Positions 1 to 5,079 of a DNA stretch of 7,036 nt are shown here, piece after piece; positions within the stretch are counted from its first letter, which is position 1; each line of letters starts with the position of its first letter. The notes beneath the pieces are model-generated. The model was given only the letters and a program-made list of their open reading frames with translations. It searched no databases and was not told where the DNA came from. Position numbers and translations under genes: made by a program. The DNA comes from JBGPIK01 sp041484845 (GTDB taxonomy: Bacteria > Desulfobacterota > Binatia > UBA9968). Location: assembly GCA_041484845.1 (NCBI GenBank), contig JBGPIK010000363.1, positions 1 through 7,036 of the forward strand, read 5' to 3'.

Positions 1-397
1 AGTTTCCGGTCCTCTGCTCGATCGCATCGATATTCCACTAGAGGTACCAGCGCTTCGCTATCACGATCTCGCCAGCAAGGACGCCGGGGAATCGACGAGG
101 ATCATTCGGCAGCGAGTTAACGCCGCGCGAGCGATTCAGTTGAAACGTTTTGAGAAAACGAAAATACACGCGAACGCGCAAATGGGCGCAAGAGAAATCA
201 AACGCCACTGCTCAGTGAACGATGATGCGGAGAAGTTGCTTGAGACGGCGATCAACAAATTGGGCTTGAGCGCACGAGCTTACAGCCGAGTTCTGAAAGT
301 CGCAAGAACGATCGCCGATCTCGCCGGCGCAGAAAACATCGAAGCATCGCACATCGCCGAAGCGATTCAGTATCGGAGTCTGGATCGGAGAACGTAG
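1..397 (+). CDS. comM: ComM/YifB family Mg-chelatase-like AAA+ ATPase, C-terminal part (5' end outside window)
   Basis: The frame is open from the first bases and ends at TAG 395-397, giving about 131 residues. It starts with a SGPLLDRIDI stretch followed by an EVPAL segment, the end of the AAA+ core of ComM. Next come a GES-type helix, the NAQM segment, and the C-terminal helical domain with LGLSARAYSRVLKVARTIADL and AIQYRSLDR, all hallmarks of this family. ComM proteins are cytoplasmic hexameric helicases that promote branch migration during natural transformation and recombination; that role is family knowledge. The Walker A and B motifs lie upstream of the window and cannot be checked. 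The TTG at 140 is internal to the conserved region and is not the real start. The tail ends just after the usual YRSLDR motif, so the C-terminus is complete. The convergent DedA-rhodanese gene lies downstream. Confidence 0.95.
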   Translation, partial: VSGPLLDRIDIPLEVPALRYHDLASKDAGESTRIIRQRVNAARAIQLKRFEKTKIHANAQMGAREIKRHCSVNDDAEKLLETAINKLGLSARAYSRVLKVARTIADLAGAENIEASHIAEAIQYRSLDRRT

Positions 398-640
398 ATT
401 CTCTCGACGAAAAGCCTGCGCCAAGAGGGCAATTCTTCTACAATGAGCTGAAGAGCGGGATGAATGAGAAACTGCGGCAGAAGATCGCGAAAACGCCCCT
501 TTCTCACCCCCACGGCTCGGACCCAGCCGCACATCGAACTTTTATGGGACAAGAGTGAATGACGCCTTCATCGCGCGGTTATCGGAAAATATTCGCCATG
601 GTCTAATCGGATTTCTGAGAGTCAAAATACCGGCTTTTAC
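398..640. other. Convergent intergenic region, no convincing gene
   Basis: This gap lies between the end of comM (+) and the final stop of the DedA-rhodanese frame (-). A plus-strand frame overlapping the end of comM stays open to TGA 556-558 (ATG possible at 460, 32 codons), but it has only a weak purine-rich upstream stretch and no recognisable family. I see no strong hairpin with a T-tract for either converging transcript. Confidence 0.4.
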
Positions 641-1618
641 TTATGACACGCTTGGCAAACCAACGGTAGGTTCCTCGACGGGATCTGGGCCCTCGATTGG
701 AAATTTGTTCGCGAGCCAAGCGTCGATCCCGCCGGCAAGGGGTTGAATCCTCGTAATTCCTTTCCTTTGCAGCATGAGTGCCACCCGGGCACTTGTCGCT
801 TCATTGGGTCACGAGCAATAGAGGACAATGTCCCGATCGCGCGGTATTTCCTGGTGACGTTGTTCAAGCTCCTCCACACCCATGCGCAAAGCGCCGGGTA
901 TCATATAAGGCTGCGTTTTGATATCGAGCGGCTGGCGAAGATCAACAATCATGACATCGTCCCCAACGCGTAGCCTGTCCATTAACTTTTGCGGAGAGAT
1001 TCGAGAAATTCGCAGACGATGTAAAAAGCGCTGGCGTTGGAAATATTTCCACAGGATGTACGCCACCAAACTGCCCGCCAGCACTAGCACTAACGAACTG
1101 CCCCAGCGCGAGACGTAAGAGACTATCCGCTCGAGTTGATCACCGAACAGGTAACCCAGGCCCGCGTAGGTCGCGACCCAGAAAACTGCTCCCAAGCCAT
1201 CGAACACCATAAAATGCAGCACCGGCATCCGAAAACTTCCTGCGAGCGTCGACGCCGCGGTGTTCAAACCCGGGACAAACTTTGCGATCAGTAAAGAATG
1301 TGCACCATGGCGAACGAACACATCTTCAGTCCGTCGCACACACGAGTCAGGCTCGAAGGATATGCGACAGAGAAATTTCAATATTCGGCCGCCGCGGTTG
1401 CGACCGAGATAATACCAGAACATATCTCCCGCGAAGACAGCGATGATCGCCAAGCCAATGGCAATCGCCAAGTTCATTCGTCCTGAACCCGCCAACCCGC
1501 CGGCGGCAAGCAGCAACGGGATAGCCGGTATCGGTAAGCCCATCTGCTCGACCAACATCCAGGAAAAAAGCAGAGCGTAGCCGTGCTGAATTAGAAATTG
1601 CACGATTTCGTTCATCAT
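641..1618 (-). CDS. DedA/VTT-family membrane protein fused to a C-terminal rhodanese domain, with one in-frame TGA (possible selenocysteine; otherwise nonsense)
   Basis: Residues 1 to about 210 are a DedA (VTT) domain with several hydrophobic helices. It carries the E-x-MGLPIPAIPLL segment near residue 24, a GDMFWYYLGR segment, and FVPGLNTAASTLAGSFRMP, matching the usual F-x-P-x-x-x segment. A basic linker (KYFQRQRFLHRLR) leads to a rhodanese domain with VDLRQP, IPGAL, and the active-site strand IVLYC (Cys268). Codon 270 is TGA (811-809). The next 55 codons stay in frame, read PNEATSARVAL and then LAGGIDAW, which is normal rhodanese C-terminus, and end at TAA 643-641. The protein is 269 residues if TGA stops translation and 325 if it is read through. 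DedA proteins act in membrane lipid or proton-linked transport; rhodaneses move sulfane sulfur. The active loop should face the cytoplasm. AAAGGT at 1626-1621 sits better before the second ATG (1615) than the first. Other genes here use TGA as a stop, so this is not a general code change. Confidence 0.9.
777..793 (-). promoter_or_regulatory. Hairpin just after the in-frame TGA, possible bacterial SECIS element
   Basis: Read on the minus strand, AGTGCC (793-788) and GGCACT (782-777) form a perfect 6-bp stem around the loop CGGGT (787-783). A smaller outer pairing (AGC/GCT) can form below an internal loop. The stem begins 15 nt and the loop 21 nt after the TGA at 811-809. Bacterial SECIS elements recognised by SelB are hairpins at this sort of distance, with a G in the first two loop positions; here G is second. 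Short stems of this size also occur by chance in coding DNA, so this is suggestive only. Confidence 0.4.
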
Positions 1619-1694
1619 TGACCTTTGAGTGCGAAATTACGCAACTCTGAGAGACGTCGCGATCAAAAACAGCGCGATGGAGTTCTCTGGCAGC

Positions 1695-2144
1695 CTAGAG
1701 TGTAGCCGTCAGGATGCCGTCGAGCGACCAGGCGCCGCCGCCGTTGATCATCAAAGCGATGGCGACGCCGAGCATAAGCAAGTGGTATTCGATTCCCTCG
1801 CCTTTTTGATTACCGAACCAGTTCATGAAAAAGCCGTATTGCCAGTGAACTTTAACCATAGCCACGACCATGACGCAGGCTATCCCGAACGCGGCGACAC
1901 GTGTTAAAAAGCCGACGGCAAGGCCGAGGGGGCCAAGGAACTCGGCGGCCATCGCGAGCACCGCCAACGGCGCGGGAATTCCGGATTCGGTGAAGTACTT
2001 CATGGTTCCTTTGAAGCCATGGCCACCAAACCAACCGAGCACTTTCTGCGCGCCATGAGTAAAGATCACCACCGCAAGAGTGATCCTCAGGATCACCGCC
2101 GCCGGGCCATCATCAGTCTGCAACAGCCATTGAAATAGTTCCAT
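1695..2144 (-). CDS. DoxX-family integral membrane protein
   Basis: This is a 149-residue protein with four hydrophobic segments at about residues 15-35, 58-78, 82-99 and 121-135. The pattern is typical of DoxX: LRITLAVVIFTHGAQKVLGWFGG near the first helix, then FTESGIPAPLAVLAMAAEFLGPLGLAVGFLTRVAA, and a late YHLLMLGVAIALMINGGGAWSLD. DoxX proteins are small inner-membrane proteins linked in different bacteria to redox and thiosulfate or oxidative-stress complexes; the exact partner here is unknown. The start at 2144 is fixed by AAAGGAG (2157-2151) six bases upstream. The frame is also open further upstream to 2279, but that stretch looks non-coding and contains a terminator-like hairpin. The DedA-rhodanese gene follows 76 bases downstream on the same strand, which suggests possible co-transcription. 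The family call is secure, the role is not. Confidence 0.93.
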   Translation of the reverse strand: MELFQWLLQTDDGPAAVILRITLAVVIFTHGAQKVLGWFGGHGFKGTMKYFTESGIPAPLAVLAMAAEFLGPLGLAVGFLTRVAAFGIACVMVVAMVKVHWQYGFFMNWFGNQKGEGIEYHLLMLGVAIALMINGGGAWSLDGILTATL

Positions 2145-2150
2145 CGCAGT

Positions 2151-2157
2151 CTCCTTT
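2151..2157 (-). promoter_or_regulatory. Shine-Dalgarno site deciding the DoxX start
   Basis: AAAGGAG on the minus strand lies six bases before the ATG at 2144-2142. It selects this ATG over the in-frame ATG at 2279, which directly follows another stop codon and begins no DoxX-like sequence. Confidence 0.75.
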
Positions 2158-2216
2158 ATCGGGGGATATATTAGGGTCGATTGTGAAGCGCCTTCCTGAT
2201 TGTCTACCCGCGTTTC

Positions 2217-2243
2217 ATCATAGCAGAAAATTCGCAGCATCAA
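2217..2243 (-). promoter_or_regulatory. Possible sigma70-type promoter for doxX
   Basis: On the minus strand TATGAT (2222-2217) is preceded by TGC, giving an extended -10 pattern. A TTGATG (2243-2238) lies 15 bases upstream, short for a -35. The -35 candidate overlaps the 3' arm of the terminator-like hairpin. This would give a leader of roughly 65 bases before the DoxX start. The match is moderate and unsupported by anything else. Confidence 0.25.
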
Positions 2244-2259
2244 TTTCTCCGATGCTGCG
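2233..2259 (-). terminator. Terminator-like hairpin between the 19-codon ORF and doxX
   Basis: On the minus strand CGCAGCATC (2259-2251) pairs perfectly over nine bases with GATGCTGCG (2241-2233) around a nine-base loop. The 3' arm is followed by AATTTTC, a short T-tract in the minus direction; the plus direction has none. It lies 20 bases after the stop of the short ORF and upstream of the DoxX ribosome site. It could therefore end the upstream transcript or act as an attenuator for doxX. The T-tract is weak, so efficiency is uncertain. Confidence 0.45.
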
Positions 2260-2279
2260 GCAATACGCCGCCAATCCAT

Positions 2280-2339
2280 TCACTGCTTATCCGAAGAATT
2301 CTTGTAGAGAGCGTCCGGCTGGATATCTTTTGTCGCCAT
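2280..2339 (-). CDS. Possible 19-residue peptide or leader ORF with strong ribosome site
   Basis: ATG 2339-2337 runs to TGA 2282-2280 and encodes MATKDIQPDALYKNSSDKQ. GGAGG (2351-2347, within TTTGGAGG) lies seven bases before the ATG, as good as the site of any full gene here. The peptide is hydrophilic, with no membrane segment and no run of one amino acid that would mark a classical attenuation leader. The next bases, ATG at 2279, overlap no stop but follow the TGA directly. A hairpin lies just upstream of the ribosome site and a terminator-like one just downstream. It may be a small protein, a leader peptide, or the intact 5' end of a gene lost by deletion. I do not recognise it. Confidence 0.35.
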   Translation of the reverse strand: MATKDIQPDALYKNSSDKQ

Positions 2340-2356
2340 AACGCATCCTCCAAACA

Positions 2357-2373
2357 GATGGGACGATCCCATC
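2357..2373 (-). promoter_or_regulatory. Perfect 7-bp hairpin next to the ribosome site of the 19-codon ORF
   Basis: On the minus strand GATGGGA (2373-2367) and TCCCATC (2363-2357) pair perfectly around a three-base loop. The hairpin ends five bases before the GGAGG of the short ORF and 76 bases after the hydrolase stop. It may be a weak terminator for the hydrolase (only TGTTT follows), an RNA-stabilising structure, or a control element for translation of the short ORF. Confidence 0.35.
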
Positions 2374-2449
2374 AGTGCGGCTAGTTTCAGAATGTCTCTT
2401 GCGTTTGTTCCATCGCGGTCAACGGCAGAGGCTATCCCTACTCAAACCA

Positions 2450-3157
2450 TTACTTGTGTGCAGCCGCGGGCGCCGGGACGACGTATTCAGGGAACTTCGT
2501 CGCCGGCGCGCCGTGCACCATCGTGTAGGCATACTCCACGCCCACGCCGTACGCGCCAAAATGGCTTTTCACGATGTCCATGATTGCATCATACGTGTCG
2601 CGCTGCGCCCAGTCGCGCTGCCACTCGAGCATCACGGAAAGCGCGGTAACCGGCTTGGCGCCAGCCTGAATGACGCGCTTCATCGCGTTGTCGTGAGAGA
2701 GCTGGCTCACGTCGCCGCAGCAGTCCTCGACGACGTAAACTTCATAGTTGTCGTGGATTGCCTGCACCGTTGGCAGCGCGACGCAGGTTTCTGTCCACAG
2801 CCCGGACAGGACGATTTTTTTCTTGCCGCTCTTTTCGATGGCGGCGACGAAATTCTTGTCGTCCCAGGAATTCATCGAAGAACGTTCGATGGGCGTCTGA
2901 TTCGGAAAGATCGCCTGGATCTGCGGCCACATATTGCCACTGAAGCTCTTGGTTTCCACCGTGCTGAGAACAACGGGCACATCGAAAACCTTCGCCGCTT
3001 TCAAAAGCGCAACGTTGTTGTTGATGATCGTTTGGCGGTCAAAATTGGCAACGCCAAAGAGCATCTGCGGTTGAAGATCGATAATCGCGACGACACAGTT
3101 GTCCGGCGTCAGAAGTCCCTTTTCGCTGCGCTTCGCACGACCATTGTTTTGATACAT
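2450..3157 (-). CDS. Isochorismatase-family cysteine hydrolase, YcaC-like
   Basis: This is a 235-residue cytoplasmic protein. VVAIIDLQPQML supplies the family's catalytic Asp (D27), and LSGLWTETCVALPTVQAI supplies the nucleophile Cys (C125) after the usual G-x-x-T/W-x-x-C turn. YEVYVVEDCCGDVS and the AMKRVIQAGAKPVT segment match the YcaC-type branch. So does a C-terminal extension with LEWQRDWAQ, TYDAIMDIV and GAYGVGVEYA, which I recall from many bacterial hydrolases annotated this way. The catalytic Lys of the wider family is not obvious; R92 lies in about the expected place. The substrate is unknown for this branch; do not read the name as isochorismate hydrolysis. The start at 3157 is fixed by AAGGAGG (3169-3163) five bases upstream; the open frame to 3307 is an unsupported extension. 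The tail PAPAAAHK is low-complexity. Confidence 0.93.
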   Translation of the reverse strand: MYQNNGRAKRSEKGLLTPDNCVVAIIDLQPQMLFGVANFDRQTIINNNVALLKAAKVFDVPVVLSTVETKSFSGNMWPQIQAIFPNQTPIERSSMNSWDDKNFVAAIEKSGKKKIVLSGLWTETCVALPTVQAIHDNYEVYVVEDCCGDVSQLSHDNAMKRVIQAGAKPVTALSVMLEWQRDWAQRDTYDAIMDIVKSHFGAYGVGVEYAYTMVHGAPATKFPEYVVPAPAAAHK

Positions 3158-3162
3158 AAATT

Positions 3163-3169
3163 CCTCCTT
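3163..3169 (-). promoter_or_regulatory. Consensus Shine-Dalgarno site deciding the hydrolase start
   Basis: AAGGAGG on the minus strand, five bases before ATG 3157-3155, is a full match to the anti-16S consensus. It predicts strong translation and excludes the longer reading frame to 3307. Confidence 0.8.
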
Positions 3170-3225
3170 GTTAAGGTTAACAATCACTATTAGTTGGATA
3201 AAGGGGTCAAATCCACTTTTAGCTC

Positions 3226-3495
3226 TTAGGCAACTGTGGCCAATAGAGCGGGGGCAAAACTCGGTGCATTCGCGTGGTTCAACGCGAGTGCCAACCAGTC
3301 GCTGCACGAGTTTACGTCGCCGCGTCCGGCGTACCGGGTCTTCGCCAGCTTCAGCGCATCAATCGACTCTGCCGCCTTCTGTTCGGGGCGAAGTTTTTTC
3401 AAGGACTCGCCAGCAACCAACGGGTTAACCGCGAACCCCGTTAACGCATTTGCTAAGGATGAATGGGTTGAGATACAATTTTTTATCGATTTCAA
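3226..3495 (-). CDS. Doubtful small hypothetical protein or gene remnant
   Basis: The frame of at most 89 codons begins at TTG 3495 and ends at TAA 3228-3226, 69 bases upstream of the hydrolase start on the same strand. Its second half (LRPEQKAAESIDALKLAKTRYAGRGDVNSCSDWLALALNHA) has an ordinary protein composition and G/C-rich third codon positions. The first 30 codons are A/T-rich in the third position and overlap a convincing plus-strand promoter. No ribosome site precedes the TTG. The true start may be internal, or this may be the remaining 3' part of a decayed gene. I do not recognise a family and see no membrane segment or signal peptide. Confidence 0.35.
   Translation of the reverse strand: MKSIKNCISTHSSLANALTGFAVNPLVAGESLKKLRPEQKAAESIDALKLAKTRYAGRGDVNSCSDWLALALNHANAPSFAPALLATVA
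3450..3479 (+). promoter_or_regulatory. Predicted sigma70-type promoter for the antitoxin gene
   Basis: TTGCTA (3450-3455) and TACAAT (3474-3479) are separated by 18 bases. The -10 matches five of six consensus positions and the -35 four of six. Transcription would start near 3486, about 25 bases before the ATG at 3511 and just ahead of its ribosome site. Spacing to the gene supports the call. Confidence 0.42.
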
Positions 3496-3510
3496 TCGGA
3501 GGGCGATTTC

Positions 3511-3642
3511 ATGATCAGAAGCAGCGCTAAGGTTGTCAATGACGCTTTATCCTTGCCACCGAAATCCAGGCCGAAGCTTGCTGAAAAGCTGCTCGAAAGT
3601 CTCGATGATCCAAGGCAGCGGGAGCAGGAGGCGCAACCTTGA
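3511..3642 (+). CDS. Truncated putative addiction-module antitoxin (Unstab_antitox-like)
   Basis: The product is 43 residues, too short to appear in a standard length cut-off. NDALSLPPKSRPKLAEKLLESLDD is the characteristic N-terminal helix pattern of the putative addiction-module component family (TIGR02574/PF09720), usually about 70-80 residues. In this family the segment after REQEA normally continues with a W-x-x-E-I-x-R-R helix and a P-W-E-E-V end. Here TGA (3640-3642) cuts it off, and neither other frame restores the motif. GGAGGG (3498-3503) lies seven bases before the ATG and a good promoter lies upstream. Family antitoxins pair with a downstream RelE/ParE-type toxin. A TTG overlapping the stop (3639) opens a 38-codon frame beginning LRSVVVL, faintly like such a toxin's first strand, but the rest does not match. 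Most likely the remnant of a decayed toxin-antitoxin pair. Confidence 0.7.
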   Translation: MIRSSAKVVNDALSLPPKSRPKLAEKLLESLDDPRQREQEAQP

Positions 3643-3943
3643 GAAGCGTTGTCGTTTTAGCGTGTCAATTTTGCGAAGAACGAACCAAGATCCAGTCGAA
3701 CCGAGGCTGCTCATCCCGAACAACCCAGGGTAGCGCCGTACCAGCCGTTTACTAGATGTTTACCGCTTGAACAACGACGTGTCTCTTCCAACTAAAAGTG
3801 TACGCTACCGACCCTACTCCATGTGTTTGCGAGATACCACAATCGTTCCCTTAACGGGGAAAATATCCTTAGACTTTGAAAAAATGCCTACAAAATGAAG
3901 CGCTGCTATCTGATGGCATTCCCTATGCTTGTCTTTCCTTCCG
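3643..3943. other. Region between antitoxin remnant and response regulator; no supported gene
   Basis: All plus-strand frames are broken by stops within about 40 codons and no minus-strand frame resembles a known family. This is where the toxin partner would be expected, and none can be read. It is visibly more A/T-rich towards 3840-3900. No clear promoter with good spacing is seen before the response regulator. Confidence 0.5.
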
Positions 3944-4393
3944 GTGACACGTGCGCCAAAAACAATTCTCCTCGTCGAAGATAACGCCGACTTGCGCGAG
4001 TTGCTCACGGTAGCCATCAGACATTTAGGGTATGAGGTCGTTGTAGCCACTACCGGAGAAGAAGCCGTAGAACGCGCCTCTGCAATCCAGCCTGATTTAA
4101 TCCTAATGGATATCGGTCTTCCAAAATTGAATGGAGCCGAGGCAATCGTACGAATCAAGGGAGACCCCGCGACTAAACATATACCCATAGTAATCCTGAG
4201 CGCTCTCCACATGTGTCCTGATATAAAACGCGCTCTCGAATCAAGTGCTGCGGGGATTCTGCAGAAGCCGGTTAGCGTTCTAAAAATCCAGGAGATTCTG
4301 AGTAAGCACCTGCCCATCGGAGCTGGAGGCATCCACGCAGGAGATTTGGTCACCGCCAGTCAGGTTCAGCGGACAAGCAATGTCTCTCATTAA
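3944..4393 (+). CDS. Stand-alone receiver-domain response regulator
   Basis: This is a 149-residue protein made of one REC domain (residues about 7-125) plus a short tail. TILLVEDN gives the acidic pair E12/D13, LILMDIGLP the phosphoacceptor D56, VILSAL the switch Ser S86 and ILQKPVS the invariant K108, so the phosphorylation site is complete. There is no DNA-binding or enzymatic output domain. Such proteins work as phosphate shuttles or protein-binding switches in multistep relays, acting in the cytoplasm. The start is uncertain: GTG 3944 leads directly into the first strand, TTG 3929 is in frame, and a stop at 3911 bounds the choice. No good ribosome site precedes either. The tail of about 25 residues after the domain has no recognisable motif. 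A second receiver protein follows on the same strand, but no histidine kinase is in the window. Confidence 0.9.
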   Translation: MTRAPKTILLVEDNADLRELLTVAIRHLGYEVVVATTGEEAVERASAIQPDLILMDIGLPKLNGAEAIVRIKGDPATKHIPIVILSALHMCPDIKRALESSAAGILQKPVSVLKIQEILSKHLPIGAGGIHAGDLVTASQVQRTSNVSH

Positions 4394-4447
4394 ACAGTTT
4401 TTCGTTCCCCCGCTAGTCTCTAATCCGTGGGAGAAGCGGACTCAATT

Positions 4448-4453
4448 GGGAGG
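4448..4453 (+). promoter_or_regulatory. Shine-Dalgarno site deciding the start of the 68-residue protein
   Basis: GGGAGG lies seven bases before ATG 4461. It favours this start over the in-frame ATG at 4380, which overlaps the end of the response regulator gene and has only a weak upstream site. Confidence 0.7.
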
Positions 4454-4460
4454 CGCAGCA

Positions 4461-4667
4461 ATGTCAAACGATTTGACGTACTATGGTTATCGGATCGTAT
4501 CTGATGTACGCGAGGTGCCGGGCACGCGAATTTGGATTGGGAAAGCAGCGGTCGTGCAACCAGCCGATGCCTTCGGTATCGAGAGAGTCCATCCCATTTT
4601 TGCCGATGCCTGCTTCACCACTGAGAAGGCCGCTAGCGATTATCTGATTGCCGAAGCTAAAAAGTGA
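4461..4667 (+). CDS. Small protein of unknown function (68 residues)
   Basis: ATG 4461 with GGGAGG seven bases upstream runs to TGA 4665-4667. The sequence YYGYRIVSDVREVPGTRIWIGKAAVV followed by GIERVHPIFADACFTTEKAASDYLIAEAKK looks like a compact alpha/beta domain: two or three beta strands, then a helix ending in a basic tail. A helix after a T/S-x-E-x-A-x-x-Y pattern is common in small proteins of the Y-x-G-Y-x-I type seen in soil Proteobacteria and relatives. I recall the style but not a named function. No signal peptide, membrane helix or metal-binding motif is seen. It sits 67 bases after the stand-alone receiver gene on the same strand and could be co-transcribed with it. Confidence 0.78.
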   Translation: MSNDLTYYGYRIVSDVREVPGTRIWIGKAAVVQPADAFGIERVHPIFADACFTTEKAASDYLIAEAKK

Positions 4668-5079
4668 ATCGTCACGCAGCAGTCCACCTCCATGGCCCAG
4701 AGAAGCGAACGGCGAGAACTCATAGCGGTCTCACGGAGAAGGCGGAACCTATAACGCCATCGCTGGCCGTGCGCCAAGACAGGCAACGCCCTACGCTATG
4801 AGCAGAAATCGAGGTCAAAAACCACTATCAGGGCCTAAACACACCGAAAAGAGATTATGGATTGTCGTGTCAAAGCGGCTGCAAGACTCTCCACTGTTGT
4901 CCAGAAACTGCCAGAATTGCCAAACTGTGGGGAATCTTACGGCTCGTGATTAGCCAAGATTTAACTGGCAACGACTGGCTCAAAAACAATACAATACATA
5001 GGATACCGAAAAATAGTTTTGAGCAGCAACTGAACAACACCTCTAAGTTGCCTCTCAAGGAATTTGCACCGCTTTTCTT
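4668..5079. other. 412-base intergenic region upstream of the EAL gene
   Basis: No supported gene is present. A 91-codon plus frame from 4862 overlaps the true start of the EAL gene and is cysteine-rich without resemblance to any family. TACAAT at 4990-4995 is a possible -10, but only a poor -35 lies 18 bases upstream. GCAACT and AGTTGC (about 5026-5051) could form a small hairpin in the leader. The length suggests the EAL gene has its own promoter. Confidence 0.45.

Noticed and set aside
809..811. Whole-genome reassignment of TGA as a sense codon
   Set aside because: Several other genes in the window end at TGA (antitoxin, 68-residue protein) and no other gene has an internal TGA.
637..879. 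An 80-codon minus-strand frame after the TGA, as if the rhodanese continued by frameshift
   Set aside because: Its product has no rhodanese motif. The rhodanese sequence continues in the original frame, so the break is a single TGA and not a frameshift.
2375..3193. A 272-codon plus-strand open frame
   Set aside because: It lies antisense to the well-supported hydrolase gene, is rich in Arg/His/Leu as antisense frames of G+C-rich genes are, and matches no family.
3190..3800. Inverted 9-base matches (TTAGTTGGA and CACTTTTAG near 3190-3222, their complements at 3787-3800) as possible ends of a mobile element
   Set aside because: The two 9-mers are in a different arrangement on each side, there is no transposase or target duplication between or beside them, and matches this short arise by chance.
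4380..4460. Longer N-terminus for the 68-residue protein from ATG 4380
   Set aside because: It overlaps the response regulator's end and lacks a good ribosome site, whereas ATG 4461 has GGGAGG at ideal spacing.
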